NCBI RefSeq assembly: GCF_000803315.1
Contig: NZ_JRMH01000001.1
Location: 3,658,001 to 3,722,000 of the forward strand
Reading direction: 5' to 3'
Length of the DNA stretch: 64,000 nt
DNA from: Pectobacterium actinidiae
GTDB lineage: Bacteria > Pseudomonadota > Gammaproteobacteria > Enterobacterales > Enterobacteriaceae
The number at the start of each line of letters is the position of its first letter. The first letter of the stretch is position 1. Below the pieces are notes generated by a model, which saw nothing but the letters and a program-made list of their open reading frames with translations, was not told the origin of the DNA and made no database searches. Position numbers and translations under genes: made by a program. This document shows, piece after piece, positions 51,295 to 61,243 of the stretch.

Positions 51295-52632
51295 TCAGGC
51301 TTTTTCCGCTGCGGCCTGCTTTTCTGCTTCCAACTGCGCCAGTTCAGCACGACGGGACGCCACTTTGACAAACGGCAGATAGATCAGCATCGCGACGATG
51401 ATGCATACGATCTGTGTAGCAACCGCTCCCATCGACCCCGCCGTCGACAGCCAGGCGTTAATGATCGGCGGTGTCGTCCACGGCACCATCACCACGGCTT
51501 TGCCCGCAAATCCCATGCTGGTGGCGAAATAACCAATCGTGCCCGTCACTAACGGTGTGATAATGAAGGGAATCGCCAGAATCGGGTTGAGCATAATCGG
51601 CATACCAAAAATTACCGGCTCATTAATATTGAACACGCTAGGGCCGAAAGAAATTTTGGCGATCTCTTTCATCTCTTTGCGCTTGGAAGCAATCATCACC
51701 GCCAGCAGCAGGCCAATCGTCAGGCCGGAACCCCCGATGCTCATGTACACATCCCAGAACGGCATAGTGATAATGTTCGGTATTTCCTGCCCTTGTTCGA
51801 ACGCGGTCATGTTGACGGCAATCGCCCCCAGCAGCAGCGGTTCACGAATTGGCTTAATCATCTGGTTGCCGTGAATCCCGATCACCCAGAACAACTGAGC
51901 GACAAACATCAGCACCAGTAAACCGGGCAGGCTTTGCACCACAGATTCCAGCGGCTGCTGCACGACTTTATAGACGGCGTCATACAGATACATGCCCGTC
52001 ACGCGGTGGAACACAAACCCAAAGGTGGCAATCGCAACGACCGTGATAATGGAGGGAAACAGCGCCGAAAAAGAGGCCGCGACGTTGGGCGGCACGCTGT
52101 CTGGCATTTTAATCTGCAACCGATCGACATTTTGCAGCTTGGTATACATCTCGACAGACAGGATGGCGATGAACATCCCCAGAAACAGGCTTTTGGTATC
52201 AGAGAACTGTTTCGCCAGCACGTCTTTTACCACCATCATCTGCCCGTTGACGGCCATTTCGATGGTGGTTGGCGTAACGGCAATAAAGCAAATCACCGCC
52301 AGCAGGCCGGGAAACAGCCCGCGTGAACCGTTAATCTTCCCAAGCTCGATACCAATCAGGAAGACGGCACCGATCGTCAGAAAGCTGAGCGTAGCGTAGT
52401 TAATGCCGCTCATAATCGGTTTAAGTTCCGCCAGGAACGAAAACATAGAAAAACTGGCCAGACCATTTTTGGGGTCCATCACCATGTTGGAAATCAGAAC
52501 GGAAAACGCCCCGACGATAATGACTGGCATCAGCGTAATAAAGGATGCCTTAATCGCCATAATGTAACGCAGACTGTTAAATTTATTGGCAAAGGAGCCC
52601 AATGAATCAATCAGTTGGTCCTTAAATGACAT
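51295..52632 (-). CDS. PTS lactose/cellobiose-type IIC permease
   Basis: A 445-residue permease of about ten TM helices, with the glycan-binding pattern INEPVIFGMPIMLNP and MVPWTTPPIINAWL. It carries a cellobiose, lichenan or aryl-beta-glucoside-type sugar. First gene of the IIC-GH1-IIB-GntR operon; AGAGGTGG precedes its ATG. C-terminal tail rich in Ala/Glu (AQLEAEKQAAAEKA). Confidence 0.93.
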   Translation of the reverse strand: MSFKDQLIDSLGSFANKFNSLRYIMAIKASFITLMPVIIVGAFSVLISNMVMDPKNGLASFSMFSFLAELKPIMSGINYATLSFLTIGAVFLIGIELGKINGSRGLFPGLLAVICFIAVTPTTIEMAVNGQMMVVKDVLAKQFSDTKSLFLGMFIAILSVEMYTKLQNVDRLQIKMPDSVPPNVAASFSALFPSIITVVAIATFGFVFHRVTGMYLYDAVYKVVQQPLESVVQSLPGLLVLMFVAQLFWVIGIHGNQMIKPIREPLLLGAIAVNMTAFEQGQEIPNIITMPFWDVYMSIGGSGLTIGLLLAVMIASKRKEMKEIAKISFGPSVFNINEPVIFGMPIMLNPILAIPFIITPLVTGTIGYFATSMGFAGKAVVMVPWTTPPIINAWLSTAGSMGAVATQIVCIIVAMLIYLPFVKVASRRAELAQLEAEKQAAAEKA

Positions 52633-52726
52633 AACACCACCTCTTTCATCATCATATTGTTATATCGCGTGTGACACGCGGGATGGCCGTTACGCGCAGG
52701 GTAAATGCAGGTACCGCGCTTTCGCG

Positions 52727-52835
52727 TTTGGCATACCAAAAATCAACCATAATGAATTATTTTTCTGTGACATGATTCTCACAAGGCGATATTGGAATTC
52801 CAATATGATGAAAATGTGATTTTTGGCATACCATA
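52727..52835. promoter_or_regulatory. Three palindromic operators between IIC and IIA
   Basis: Box 1 TTTGG-CATA-CCAAA (52727-52740), box 2 the perfect 18-bp palindrome ATATTGGAATTCCAATAT (52789-52806), and box 3 TTTGG-CATA-CCATA (52822-52835). Centres are 64 and 31 bases apart, near six and three helical turns, so the sites face the same side. A weak CRP-like TGTGA-CATGAT-TCTCA is at 52766-52781. Boxes fit GntR-FCD-type sites (TTGG-N4-CCAA); LacI-family binding of box 2 is also possible. Confidence 0.65.
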
Positions 52836-52886
52836 AGTTGTCAGCCGACTTAGGCTGCGTTCCTGACCGCGATAAGGACACCTACG

Positions 52887-53231
52887 ATGAAAGATACAGA
52901 AAACGTTCCTGCATTCGATATGGAACAAACCGTGATGGAACTGCTGATTAATGCAGGTGAAGCGCGCTCAAACGCCATGATGGCCATTCAGGCCGCGCGT
53001 CAACGGGAGTGGCAACAGGCTGACGAGCTGCTCGCTGCGTCACAGGAGGCGGCACGCGCGGCTCACCGCGTTCAAACTCAGCTGATCGGTCTGGACGAAG
53101 GGCAAGGAAAGGTGCCCGTCAACCTGATCATGGTGCATGCACAAGATCATCTGATGACCGCCATGCTATGCCGGGATTTGGCGGAAGAGATTGTCTTGCT
53201 ACGCCGAGAAATGGCTGCATCACAAAACTGA
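52887..53231 (+). CDS. PTS lactose/cellobiose-type IIA component
   Basis: A 114-residue three-helix phosphocarrier. The phosphorylated His is in IMVHAQDHLMTAML (about residue 84). It is encoded divergently from the IIC-GH1-IIB operon, an uncommon split, and shares the operator region. Upstream of it lies box 3. Confidence 0.93.
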   Translation: MKDTENVPAFDMEQTVMELLINAGEARSNAMMAIQAARQREWQQADELLAASQEAARAAHRVQTQLIGLDEGQGKVPVNLIMVHAQDHLMTAMLCRDLAEEIVLLRREMAASQN

Positions 53232-53297
53232 CAAAAATCTGATTGAGAAACGAACATCAGGCGTTAAACCCAGCAATATGCCTATGGTAATATATTA

Positions 53298-53570
<273 letters not shown>

Positions 53571-53633
53571 GGGTGTTCGTAACAGGGATGGATAGGCGTT
53601 TAGCCCGTCATCATACTCAATTAAGGTGCAGCG

Positions 53634-54647
53634 ATGAAAACCATGCTTGAGGTGGCAAGACGTGCAGGAGTGTCTAAAGCGACCGTTTCCAGAGTGCTAA
53701 ACGGCACGGGTCAGGTCAAACAGGCAACACGCGACGCGGTATTTCGGGCAATGGATGAGCTAGGCTACCGTCCTAATTTTCTGGCACGTTCGCTGGCTCG
53801 CCGTACATCAAACAGCATTGGTCTCGTTATTTCCAATTTTGACGGCCCCTACTTTGGCCGCCTGTTGCGCCGTGCTACGGATATCGCGGAAAGCCACGGT
53901 AAACACCTGATCGTGACCGACGGACACGATACGCCGGAAGACGAACAGCGTGCGGTGCAGCTTCTGTCTGACAGGCAGTGCGACGCCATCATTCTCTATA
54001 CCCGCTATATGTCCGAAACGGACCTCATGGCACTGCTCAACACGCTGACTATTCCGATGATCGTGATGAATCGCGATCTGCCGCAGGCGCGAGAGCGCTG
54101 TATTTTCTTCCGCCAGCAGCAGGCCGCGTTTGACGTGGTGAATTACCTGATCGAACAGGGTCATCGCGAGATTGCCTGCATCACCGCGCCGATGCAGACG
54201 CCGACGGCACAGGCACGGCTCGCGGGCTATCAGCAGGCATTAACTACCCATCAGATTGCGCTTGAACCGCGCCGGGTAGCGCACGGAACCAGTATGGTAG
54301 CCAGCGGCTATCAGGCCACACGCCAGTTGCTGAATAGCGGCATCAGCTTTAGCGCACTGTTTGCCAGTAACGATCATATGGCAATTGGCGCGATGAAAGC
54401 GCTGTATGAAGCGGGGAAAAAATTACCGCAGGATGTCTCCGTCTTCGGCTTTGACGACGAACCCTGCGCGACCTATCTGCACCCTTCGCTTTCCACCGTC
54501 TACATGCCGATTGAAGAGATGGCCGCCACCGCGATTACGCAAGTGCTGGATTTAATCGCAGGCAAAGAGGTCCAGACGCTGCAACCTTTTACCGGCGAAC
54601 TTAAACTGCGCGAGTCGGTTCAAGAAGGGCCGTATTACACGACGTAA
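53634..54647 (+). CDS. LacI-family transcriptional regulator (AscG/CasR-like)
   Basis: A 337-residue repressor-type protein. HTH at the N terminus (MLEVARRAGVSKATVSRVLNG; ATG at 53634 or the in-frame one at 53643) and a periplasmic-binding-protein-like sugar domain. It is nearest to AscG-type regulators of aryl-beta-glucoside operons. It occupies the place of E. coli galR and probably controls the PTS locus with the GntR protein. Confidence 0.88.
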   Translation: MKTMLEVARRAGVSKATVSRVLNGTGQVKQATRDAVFRAMDELGYRPNFLARSLARRTSNSIGLVISNFDGPYFGRLLRRATDIAESHGKHLIVTDGHDTPEDEQRAVQLLSDRQCDAIILYTRYMSETDLMALLNTLTIPMIVMNRDLPQARERCIFFRQQQAAFDVVNYLIEQGHREIACITAPMQTPTAQARLAGYQQALTTHQIALEPRRVAHGTSMVASGYQATRQLLNSGISFSALFASNDHMAIGAMKALYEAGKKLPQDVSVFGFDDEPCATYLHPSLSTVYMPIEEMAATAITQVLDLIAGKEVQTLQPFTGELKLRESVQEGPYYTT

Positions 54648-54686
54648 AACTCACTCCGTGCAAACAGCCTGCACGGGGTCATCTCT

Positions 54687-55280
54687 TTAGCCATGTTCAA
54701 TCAACATCACCGCGCTCGTATCCGCTTCCAGTGCGTCAAACAGATGCGGGACATCCGCCGAATAGCTGATGTAATCCCCTGCGCTCAGTTCAACGGGCTG
54801 TGCGACAGGCCCGATCCTGGCACGACCGCGACTCAGAATCACATGTTCTATCGTTCCCGGCATATGTGGTTGCGAGATTCTGGCCTCGCCCGGCTGCACC
54901 TTAAGCCGATAGATATCACGCTGTACGCCTGCCGGACACGCTGCCAGCAGCGTCGCGGCATAGTTTGCCTGCTCCGAATAGGTGGCCGCGCCTTCATTAG
55001 CCCGAATAACCTGTACATGCTGACGAGACTGACCAATTAACTGGCTGACCTGCACATCAAGCGCCATCGCCAGCGCCCAGAGCGTTTCCAGGCTCGGGTT
55101 ACCGATCCCAGTCTCCAACTGTGAAAGCGTTGATTTAGCCAGCCCCGCACGCTTTGCCAGCTCGGTCACTGACAGATTTAGCCGCTCACGCTCGCGCCGA
55201 ATAGAGACAGCCAGCCGTGCGATAGGCGTAGCAACCTGCATCCCCTCTTGTGCGCCATTTCCCTGATTATCGTTCTTCAT
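54687..55280 (-). CDS. XRE regulator with C-terminal cupin
   Basis: About 197 residues. HTH_XRE (about 25-80; LSVTELAKRAGLAKSTLSQLE) and a cupin domain (about 110-195; MPGTIEHVILSRGRARIG). The Met at 55280 is preferred over 55301. It is divergent from an EamA exporter, a common pairing in which the regulator controls the transporter. Inverted repeats with GTTCG-N6-CGAAC (about 55302-55325) in the shared promoter are candidate operators. Confidence 0.85.
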   Translation of the reverse strand: MKNDNQGNGAQEGMQVATPIARLAVSIRRERERLNLSVTELAKRAGLAKSTLSQLETGIGNPSLETLWALAMALDVQVSQLIGQSRQHVQVIRANEGAATYSEQANYAATLLAACPAGVQRDIYRLKVQPGEARISQPHMPGTIEHVILSRGRARIGPVAQPVELSAGDYISYSADVPHLFDALEADTSAVMLIEHG

Positions 55281-55425
55281 ATTGTTCACCATAACAATCA
55301 ATCGTTCGACTTGACGAACAATCGATTCATGTTCATTATTTCGCTCTATTGTTCATTATAAAAAATATTGTTCGATATAAAAGTACGTTCACACAGATTT
55401 TTTCACACTGACAGGCAGGAAAAAG

Positions 55426-56334
55426 ATGACACCCCAGACGCGCGGCACGATAGAAATGGCTATCGCGATGATCATTTCCGGTACGGTTGGCTGGTTCGTC
55501 CTGACGACAGAGCAATCCCCTATGACGGTAGTTTTCTGGCGTTGCGCGTTCGGCGCATTGACGATGCTGATCGTCTGCGGGCTATTGGGCTTGCTGCGAC
55601 ACGGCATCATGAACAGGAAGCAGGTTGGCATTGCCATACTCGGCGGTCTGGCGCTGGTGCTCAACTGGACGCTGCTGTTCGGCGCTTACTCGCACGCCTC
55701 TATTGCCGTCGCCACCGTGGTTTATCACACGCAGCCCTTTATGCTCGTGGGGCTAGGCGCGCTCTTTTTCAGGGAAGTGCTGACCTTCAACAAAGTCTGC
55801 TGGTTACTGTGTGCCTTTAGCGGCATCGTCCTGATCGTCAGTGCTCAAACAGGAACCGCCAGCGATAGTAACGGCTACCTCTCTGGCGTACTGATGGCGT
55901 TGGGTGCTGCATTCTTTTATGCCGTGGCGGCCGCGATAACGAAAAAGCTGTCAGGAATTCCGCCGCATCTACTCGTGCTGATACAGCTACTCGTTGGTGT
56001 CGTGGTTCTTGCGCCCTTTGCGGCAATCCCCGCTTCTCCTACGGCTTCACAGTGGGGAATGCTTATAGCGATTGGTGTGATCCATACCGGCCTGATGTCG
56101 ACGCTATTGTACAGCGCAATCCAGAAAATCCCGACCACACTGGTTGGCGCACTGTCGTTCATCTATCCCGTCATCGCGGCGCTGGTAGACTGGGCGGCTT
56201 TTGGGCATGGGTTGGATGCCATGCAGCTTGCCGGGGCGGTGGCGATTCTGCTGTCTGCCGCCGGAATGACGTTCGGCTGGCGCATCACGCTCAGGGGAAA
56301 AGCAGAGCGCATCTCCCCTGATACCACCGAATAA
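55426..56334 (+). CDS. EamA/DMT-family exporter
   Basis: A 302-residue transporter with ten predicted TM helices and two EamA repeats (AMIISGTVGWFVLTTEQSP and GVLMALGAAFFYAVAAAITKK mark their starts). Such proteins export amino acids or related metabolites; the substrate is unknown. Adjacent divergent XRE-cupin gene suggests substrate-induced expression. Its 3' end is 6 bases from the converging lysA stop. Confidence 0.9.
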   Translation: MTPQTRGTIEMAIAMIISGTVGWFVLTTEQSPMTVVFWRCAFGALTMLIVCGLLGLLRHGIMNRKQVGIAILGGLALVLNWTLLFGAYSHASIAVATVVYHTQPFMLVGLGALFFREVLTFNKVCWLLCAFSGIVLIVSAQTGTASDSNGYLSGVLMALGAAFFYAVAAAITKKLSGIPPHLLVLIQLLVGVVVLAPFAAIPASPTASQWGMLIAIGVIHTGLMSTLLYSAIQKIPTTLVGALSFIYPVIAALVDWAAFGHGLDAMQLAGAVAILLSAAGMTFGWRITLRGKAERISPDTTE

Positions 56335-56340
56335 AACCGA

Positions 56341-57603
56341 TTAAAGCGCTTCCAGCGTCAGCAGCTCGTCCAGCGTCTGGCGACGGCGAATCAGGCGCGG
56401 TTCGCCGTTTTCAAACAGCACTTCCGGCAGCAGCGGGCGGCTGTTGTAGTTCGAGGACATGGATGCACCGTACGCACCGGTGTCATGGAATACCAGATAG
56501 TCGCCAACCTGCGCCTCCGGCAGCGCGAACGTTTCCACGCCGCCGCCCGCCTGTTGGGTAAACACATCGCCGGATTCACACAGCGGCCCGGCAATCACGC
56601 TGTCGCGCAGCATGGACTGGCTGATATCACGGCCATCGCCCGACAGCAGAGAAACATGGTGATAGCTGCCGTACATCGCCGGACGCATCAGATCGTTAAA
56701 TCCGGCATCAACCAGCACAAAGTGACGGCTTCCCATCGATTTTATCGCCCGCACTTCCGCTACCAGCACGCCGGATTCTGCGACCAGAAAACGTCCCGGC
56801 TCGATTTCCAACGTCACCGGATGGCCGAGGTGCGCAGCAATTTTCTCGCGCGCCGCGTTCCACAGCCCGTAGTAGTGTTCAGTATCAATCGCTTCTTCGC
56901 CGTGGCGATACGGAATCGACAGCCCGCCGCCCGCTGAAATCGCCTCGATATCCTGACCCAGCTCAACGACCTGCTGCACCATCGCCTCGCACACCTGTTC
57001 CAGATGGCCGTAATCGACGCCGGAACCAATGTGCATGTGGATCCCCACCAGCTTCAACTGATAACGCTGAATGTGGGCCAGCGCCAGCGGCAAATCGCCG
57101 TACCAGATACCGTGCTTGCTGTTCTCGCCGCCGGTGTTAGTTTTCTGGCTGTGACCATGACCAAAACCTGGATTCACACGCAGCCACACCGGATGCCCCG
57201 GAGACTGCCGCCCGAGCTGTTCCAACATATCGACTGAACCGGCGTTCACCGGAATGTTCAGTTCGGAAACGCGTTGCAGCGTCGGGCGATCCAGCAAATC
57301 GGCAGTAAACACGATCTCATGCGCATCAGTACCCGGTACAAATCCAGCAATCAGCGCACGCTCGATCTCACCCAGCGAGACCGAATCCACTTTCACCCCT
57401 TGCTCACGCATCAGGCGCAAAATATGCGTGTTGGAACACGCCTTCTGCGCGAAGCGAATGGTGTCGAACTGGCGCAGTTGGGCGATGCGGTTAACGATGG
57501 TCTGTGCATCATAGGCCCAAACCGGGCAACCAAAGCGGGCAGGCAGTTCACGCAGGCTTTGGGCATTTAGAGCATGGGTTACATCATTCAGGTCGTGTGG
57601 CAT
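56341..57603 (-). CDS. lysA: Diaminopimelate decarboxylase
   Basis: A 420-residue PLP enzyme that makes lysine from meso-diaminopimelate. The PLP lysine is in FAQKACSNTHIL (about residue 54); GFGHGHSQKTNTGGENSKHG, EIEPGRFLVAESG and GPLCESGDVF are present. Divergent from its activator lysR, as in E. coli. Confidence 0.98.
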   Translation of the reverse strand: MPHDLNDVTHALNAQSLRELPARFGCPVWAYDAQTIVNRIAQLRQFDTIRFAQKACSNTHILRLMREQGVKVDSVSLGEIERALIAGFVPGTDAHEIVFTADLLDRPTLQRVSELNIPVNAGSVDMLEQLGRQSPGHPVWLRVNPGFGHGHSQKTNTGGENSKHGIWYGDLPLALAHIQRYQLKLVGIHMHIGSGVDYGHLEQVCEAMVQQVVELGQDIEAISAGGGLSIPYRHGEEAIDTEHYYGLWNAAREKIAAHLGHPVTLEIEPGRFLVAESGVLVAEVRAIKSMGSRHFVLVDAGFNDLMRPAMYGSYHHVSLLSGDGRDISQSMLRDSVIAGPLCESGDVFTQQAGGGVETFALPEAQVGDYLVFHDTGAYGASMSSNYNSRPLLPEVLFENGEPRLIRRRQTLDELLTLEAL

Positions 57604-57737
57604 AAAAAGTTACCGATTTACAGGTTAAACGGAATTGAGAAACACTATAAAAATCCCCCAACGGGTAAACAAATATCGTTTTAAGCATACTCTATTCATT
57701 TCTGATATGGTTTATGAACATAAATGAAGGAGGCGAC

Positions 57738-58664
57738 ATGGCGGCAATATCTTTGCGGCACATAGAGATTTTCCATGCGGTCATGACCACCGGGAATCTG
57801 ACGGAGGCGGCGGATCTGCTGAACACCTCGCAGCCGACCGTCAGCCGCGAGCTGGCACGTTTTGAGAAACTGATTCAGATGACGCTGTTCGAGCGGCTGC
57901 GCGGCAGGCTTTACCCCACCGCACAGGGGCTACAGCTGTTTGAAGAAGTGCAGCGCTCTTACTATGGACTGGATCGGATTATCAACGCCGCCAGCGATAT
58001 TCGCCGTTTCCAGCAGGCGCAGCTTTCTATTACCTGTCTGCCCGTGTTCTCACAGTCGCTGCTGCCCGACGTCTGCAAGCCGCTGCTGACGCGTTATCCG
58101 CTGCTGAACCTGCACATCATTCCGCAAGAATCGCCGCTGCTGGAAGAGTGGCTGTCTGCCCAGCGCCACGATTTGGGTCTAACGGAAAATAGCCTCACGC
58201 CAGCCGGAACCGAGCGGCAAACGCTGATGTTACTCAATGAAGTGTGCGTGCTGCCTGCCGGGCATCCGCTGGCGCAAAAAACGGTGCTCACACCGCAGGA
58301 TTTTGCCGATGAGCCCTTTATCAGCCTGTCGAGCGCCGACAGCTATCGCCAGTTGCTGGACAAACTGTTTCAGGAACAGAGCGTGTCGCGCAGGATGGTG
58401 CTGGAAACCCACAGCGCGGCGTCGGTGTGTACGATGGTCAGGGCGGGCGTAGGGTTGTCCATCGTCAACCCGCTCACTGCGTTGGATTATGCCGCCTCCG
58501 GCGTGGTCGTGCGGCCTTTCAGCATAGACGTCCCCTTTACGGTCAGCCTGATTCGTCCGCTGCACCGCCCTGCTTCGGCGCTGGTCGATACCGTAATTGA
58601 TCAACTCAAGCAGTACGCCGCCGGCGTACCTTCACGTCTGGAGCAGGTCTTGCAGCGCTCATAA
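57738..58664 (+). CDS. lysR: LysR, activator of lysA
   Basis: A 308-residue LysR-type regulator (E. coli LysR 311). HTH at about 3-60 (LRHIEIFHAVMTTGNLTEAADLL) and a C-terminal effector domain that senses diaminopimelate/lysine. The start at 57738 (GAAGGAGG upstream) is used instead of the earlier frame start. Adjoins lysA divergently, with the shared control region at 57604-57737. Confidence 0.96.
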   Translation: MAAISLRHIEIFHAVMTTGNLTEAADLLNTSQPTVSRELARFEKLIQMTLFERLRGRLYPTAQGLQLFEEVQRSYYGLDRIINAASDIRRFQQAQLSITCLPVFSQSLLPDVCKPLLTRYPLLNLHIIPQESPLLEEWLSAQRHDLGLTENSLTPAGTERQTLMLLNEVCVLPAGHPLAQKTVLTPQDFADEPFISLSSADSYRQLLDKLFQEQSVSRRMVLETHSAASVCTMVRAGVGLSIVNPLTALDYAASGVVVRPFSIDVPFTVSLIRPLHRPASALVDTVIDQLKQYAAGVPSRLEQVLQRS

Positions 58665-58689
58665 CGTCATTCGCTGGTGATTAGCGCCG

Positions 58690-59610
58690 TCACTGCGCAG
58701 AGGGTTGTGTCAGCGCCCGCCAGCGAGGATCGTGAGCAAACCAGTCCACCAGAAAATCCAGCAGGGTACGCAGCGCAGCGGGCATCTGGCGACGCGAGGT
58801 GTAAATACCATAAATCCCCATCGCCTGCGGACGGTATTCTGGCAACAGCGCGACCAGCTGTCCGTTAGCGAGATAAGGTGCAACAGAATAGCGCGGTTGC
58901 AGCGAGATACCAGCCCCTTCCAGCGCGCCGGCCAGCAGCACCAGCGACTCATTGCCGCTCAGGTTACCGCTAACGGGAATCGTAAACTTTTCACCATCGC
59001 GGGAAAAATGCCACAGGCTTTTGCCAAAATAGGTGTAGGTGAGGCAATTATGAATCGAGAGATCGGTTAGCTGTCGCGGAATTCCGTGCTCATTCAGATA
59101 AGAAGGCGACGCACACAACACTGACTCACAGCTCGCCAGTGGACGCGCGATCAGATTAGGATCCAGCTCATTGGTAATGCGCAGCGCCAGATCGATACGT
59201 TCCTCAACCAGATTCACCGTCCGGTTATTCATTTGCAGATCGATAGCGACCCGAGGATGCCGCCGCAGGAAGGCCGTTATCGCCATTCCGAGCGCCCCCT
59301 GTGCCAGCGACTGTGAACAGCTAAGGCGCAGCAGGCCACTTAACGTGGCATCGTCAGTATCGGCCTCGACGCGCATATCCGCCGTCAGAGCCAGCATCTC
59401 CCGACAGCGCGCCAGCGTTTTTTCTCCCGCATCCGTCAGGCTCAGCTTGCGCGTGGTGCGGTGCAATAACCGCGCCCCCGCCCACGTTTCCATCTCCGCC
59501 AGATAGCGCGTCACCATCGCACGGGACATATCCAGCGTATCCGCCGCCGCGATCATGCTACCGCGGTCTATAATCGTCACAAATACTTCGGCTGCCGTAA
59601 TACGATCCAT
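58690..59610 (-). CDS. LysR-family transcriptional regulator
   Basis: A 306-residue regulator with an N-terminal HTH (AAEVFVTIIDRGSMIAAADTL; DMSRAMVTRYLAEME) and a LysR substrate domain (DLALRITNEL, ESLVLLAGALEGAGISLQP). It lies divergently beside the secreted MBL-fold gene at a 107-base gap, so it is its likely regulator. Confidence 0.88.
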   Translation of the reverse strand: MDRITAAEVFVTIIDRGSMIAAADTLDMSRAMVTRYLAEMETWAGARLLHRTTRKLSLTDAGEKTLARCREMLALTADMRVEADTDDATLSGLLRLSCSQSLAQGALGMAITAFLRRHPRVAIDLQMNNRTVNLVEERIDLALRITNELDPNLIARPLASCESVLCASPSYLNEHGIPRQLTDLSIHNCLTYTYFGKSLWHFSRDGEKFTIPVSGNLSGNESLVLLAGALEGAGISLQPRYSVAPYLANGQLVALLPEYRPQAMGIYGIYTSRRQMPAALRTLLDFLVDWFAHDPRWRALTQPSAQ

Positions 59611-59717
59611 AAATTAGTCCGTTTTATGCAACAAACAATTGCCCGTTTTGCGGTTTTTCGTACGATTAATGCAACATAACATGAACCCACTTTCTGTCAT
59701 ACCTGTGGAGTATCACC

Positions 59718-60599
59718 ATGTCTAAATCTATCGCTTTTACCGTCTCTTTACTCGCGGCATCGCTAGGCCTGGCTTCTGCTGCTAACGCCGCCGAGTTAAA
59801 AATCGATGTGTTTAATCCAGGTGAAGCCAGTGTATTCCCGGTTTCCTCTGAAATTATCAGCGGCGATAAAGAAGTCGCCCTGATCGATGCACAGTTCCAG
59901 CGTAACGATGCTCAAACGCTGGTTGATCGCATCAAAGCCACCGGAAAAAAACTGACCACCGTTTATATCAGCCACTCCGATCCTGACTACTATTTCGGTC
60001 TGGACGTGATTAAAGCCGCGTTCCCAGACGCTAAAATCGTTGCGACCCAAGCCACCATCGATGCGATTAACGCCAGCAAAGACGGCAAAGTGGCACACTG
60101 GGGCCCGGTTCTGAAAGAAAATGCACCGAAAGAAATCGTCGTTCCTCAAGCGCTGGAAGGTGATAGCTTTACCGTTGACGGCAAAAAACTGGAAGTGAAA
60201 GGTCTGAAAGGGCCAACGCCGGATCGCACGTACGTCTGGATCCCTTCGCTGAAAGCCGTGGTCGGCGGTATTCCGGTGTCTGCCAACATTCACGTCTGGC
60301 TTGCCGATACCCAAACGCCAGAATCTCGCGTTCACTGGCGTGAAACGCTGAAATCCATTGAAGCGCTGAAGCCAACCACCGTCGTGCCGGGTCACTTTAT
60401 CGCACCAACGGATTACACCTTGAAAAACGTGACCTTTACCCTGCAATATCTGGAAACGGTGGAAAAAGAGCTGGCAAAAGCGAAAGATTCTGCCGCATTG
60501 ATCGCAGCAATGAAAAAACACTACCCGACGCTGAAAGAAGAGTCAGGTCTTGAATTGAGCGCCAAAGTCCTGAAAGGTGAAATGAAGTGGCCACAGTAA
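59718..60599 (+). CDS. Secreted metallo-beta-lactamase-fold protein with altered metal site
   Basis: A 293-residue protein with a Sec signal peptide (about 1-24, ending ANAA). The MBL fold is recognisable from SHSDPDYYFGLD and VVPGHFIAP, but the usual HxHxDH is HSDPDY, that is His-x-Asp-x-Asp-Tyr, so two of the standard zinc-binding histidines are replaced. Substrate unknown; beta-lactam hydrolysis cannot be assumed. The stop is overlapped by the following DsbA-family gene (13 bases). Confidence 0.8.
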   Translation: MSKSIAFTVSLLAASLGLASAANAAELKIDVFNPGEASVFPVSSEIISGDKEVALIDAQFQRNDAQTLVDRIKATGKKLTTVYISHSDPDYYFGLDVIKAAFPDAKIVATQATIDAINASKDGKVAHWGPVLKENAPKEIVVPQALEGDSFTVDGKKLEVKGLKGPTPDRTYVWIPSLKAVVGGIPVSANIHVWLADTQTPESRVHWRETLKSIEALKPTTVVPGHFIAPTDYTLKNVTFTLQYLETVEKELAKAKDSAALIAAMKKHYPTLKEESGLELSAKVLKGEMKWPQ

Positions 60600-61243
60600 G
60601 ACTGCATTACATTTACGATCCGTTGTGCGGCTGGTGCTACGGCGCCGCCCCACTCGCACTGGCCGCGCAGGAGATTGACGGGCTGGATCTGATCCTCCAC
60701 GGCGGCGGTATGATGACCGGCAGCAATAGCCGTACCATCACCTCAGAGTGGCACGATTATGTGATCCCCCACGATCGCCGTATTGCGCAAATGACCGGGC
60801 AAACTTTCGGAGAAGCGTATTACGAAGGGCTGCTGCGCGACACCAGCGTCGTGCTGGATTCCGCGCCGCCGACGGCTGCCGTACTCGCTGCGGAAACAAT
60901 GGATGACAAAGGCATGGTGATGTTGCACCAAATCGAGCGTGCGCATTACGTTTCCGGGCTCAAAATCGCCGACGTCGCCGTGCTACGTCAGTGTGCGGAA
61001 GCAATCGGGCTGGATGGCGACGCCTTCAGCACCGAGTTCGCCTTTATTCAGGCAGAAACGCTGTCAAAACACATCAGCGCTAGCCGGGAATTACTGGCGA
61101 AAGTGCGTGGACAAGGCTTCCCCACGTTTGCGCTGGAAGACGCCAACGGGAATTTCCAGCAAATCCCGGCGGCAAACTACCTCGGTCAGGTAGACGCATG
61201 GCGCAAAGTGCTGACACAGATGGTCAGCCGCGCAGCAGCATAA
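60587..61243 (+). CDS. DsbA/FrnE-like thiol oxidoreductase
   Basis: A 218-residue thioredoxin-fold protein with the CXXC active site CGWC at about residues 14-17 and the cis-Pro region GQGFPTFALE. It starts with GTG inside the end of the MBL gene, so translation is coupled. No signal peptide, so cytoplasmic, like FrnE proteins; the partner MBL is exported. A shared pathway is inferred from the coupling only. Confidence 0.85.
   Translation: MATVRLHYIYDPLCGWCYGAAPLALAAQEIDGLDLILHGGGMMTGSNSRTITSEWHDYVIPHDRRIAQMTGQTFGEAYYEGLLRDTSVVLDSAPPTAAVLAAETMDDKGMVMLHQIERAHYVSGLKIADVAVLRQCAEAIGLDGDAFSTEFAFIQAETLSKHISASRELLAKVRGQGFPTFALEDANGNFQQIPAANYLGQVDAWRKVLTQMVSRAAA

Noticed and set aside
60169..60521. 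Long antisense frames within the MBL-fold gene
   Set aside because: High-GC third-position shadow frames; the plus-strand gene has a signal peptide and fold motifs.
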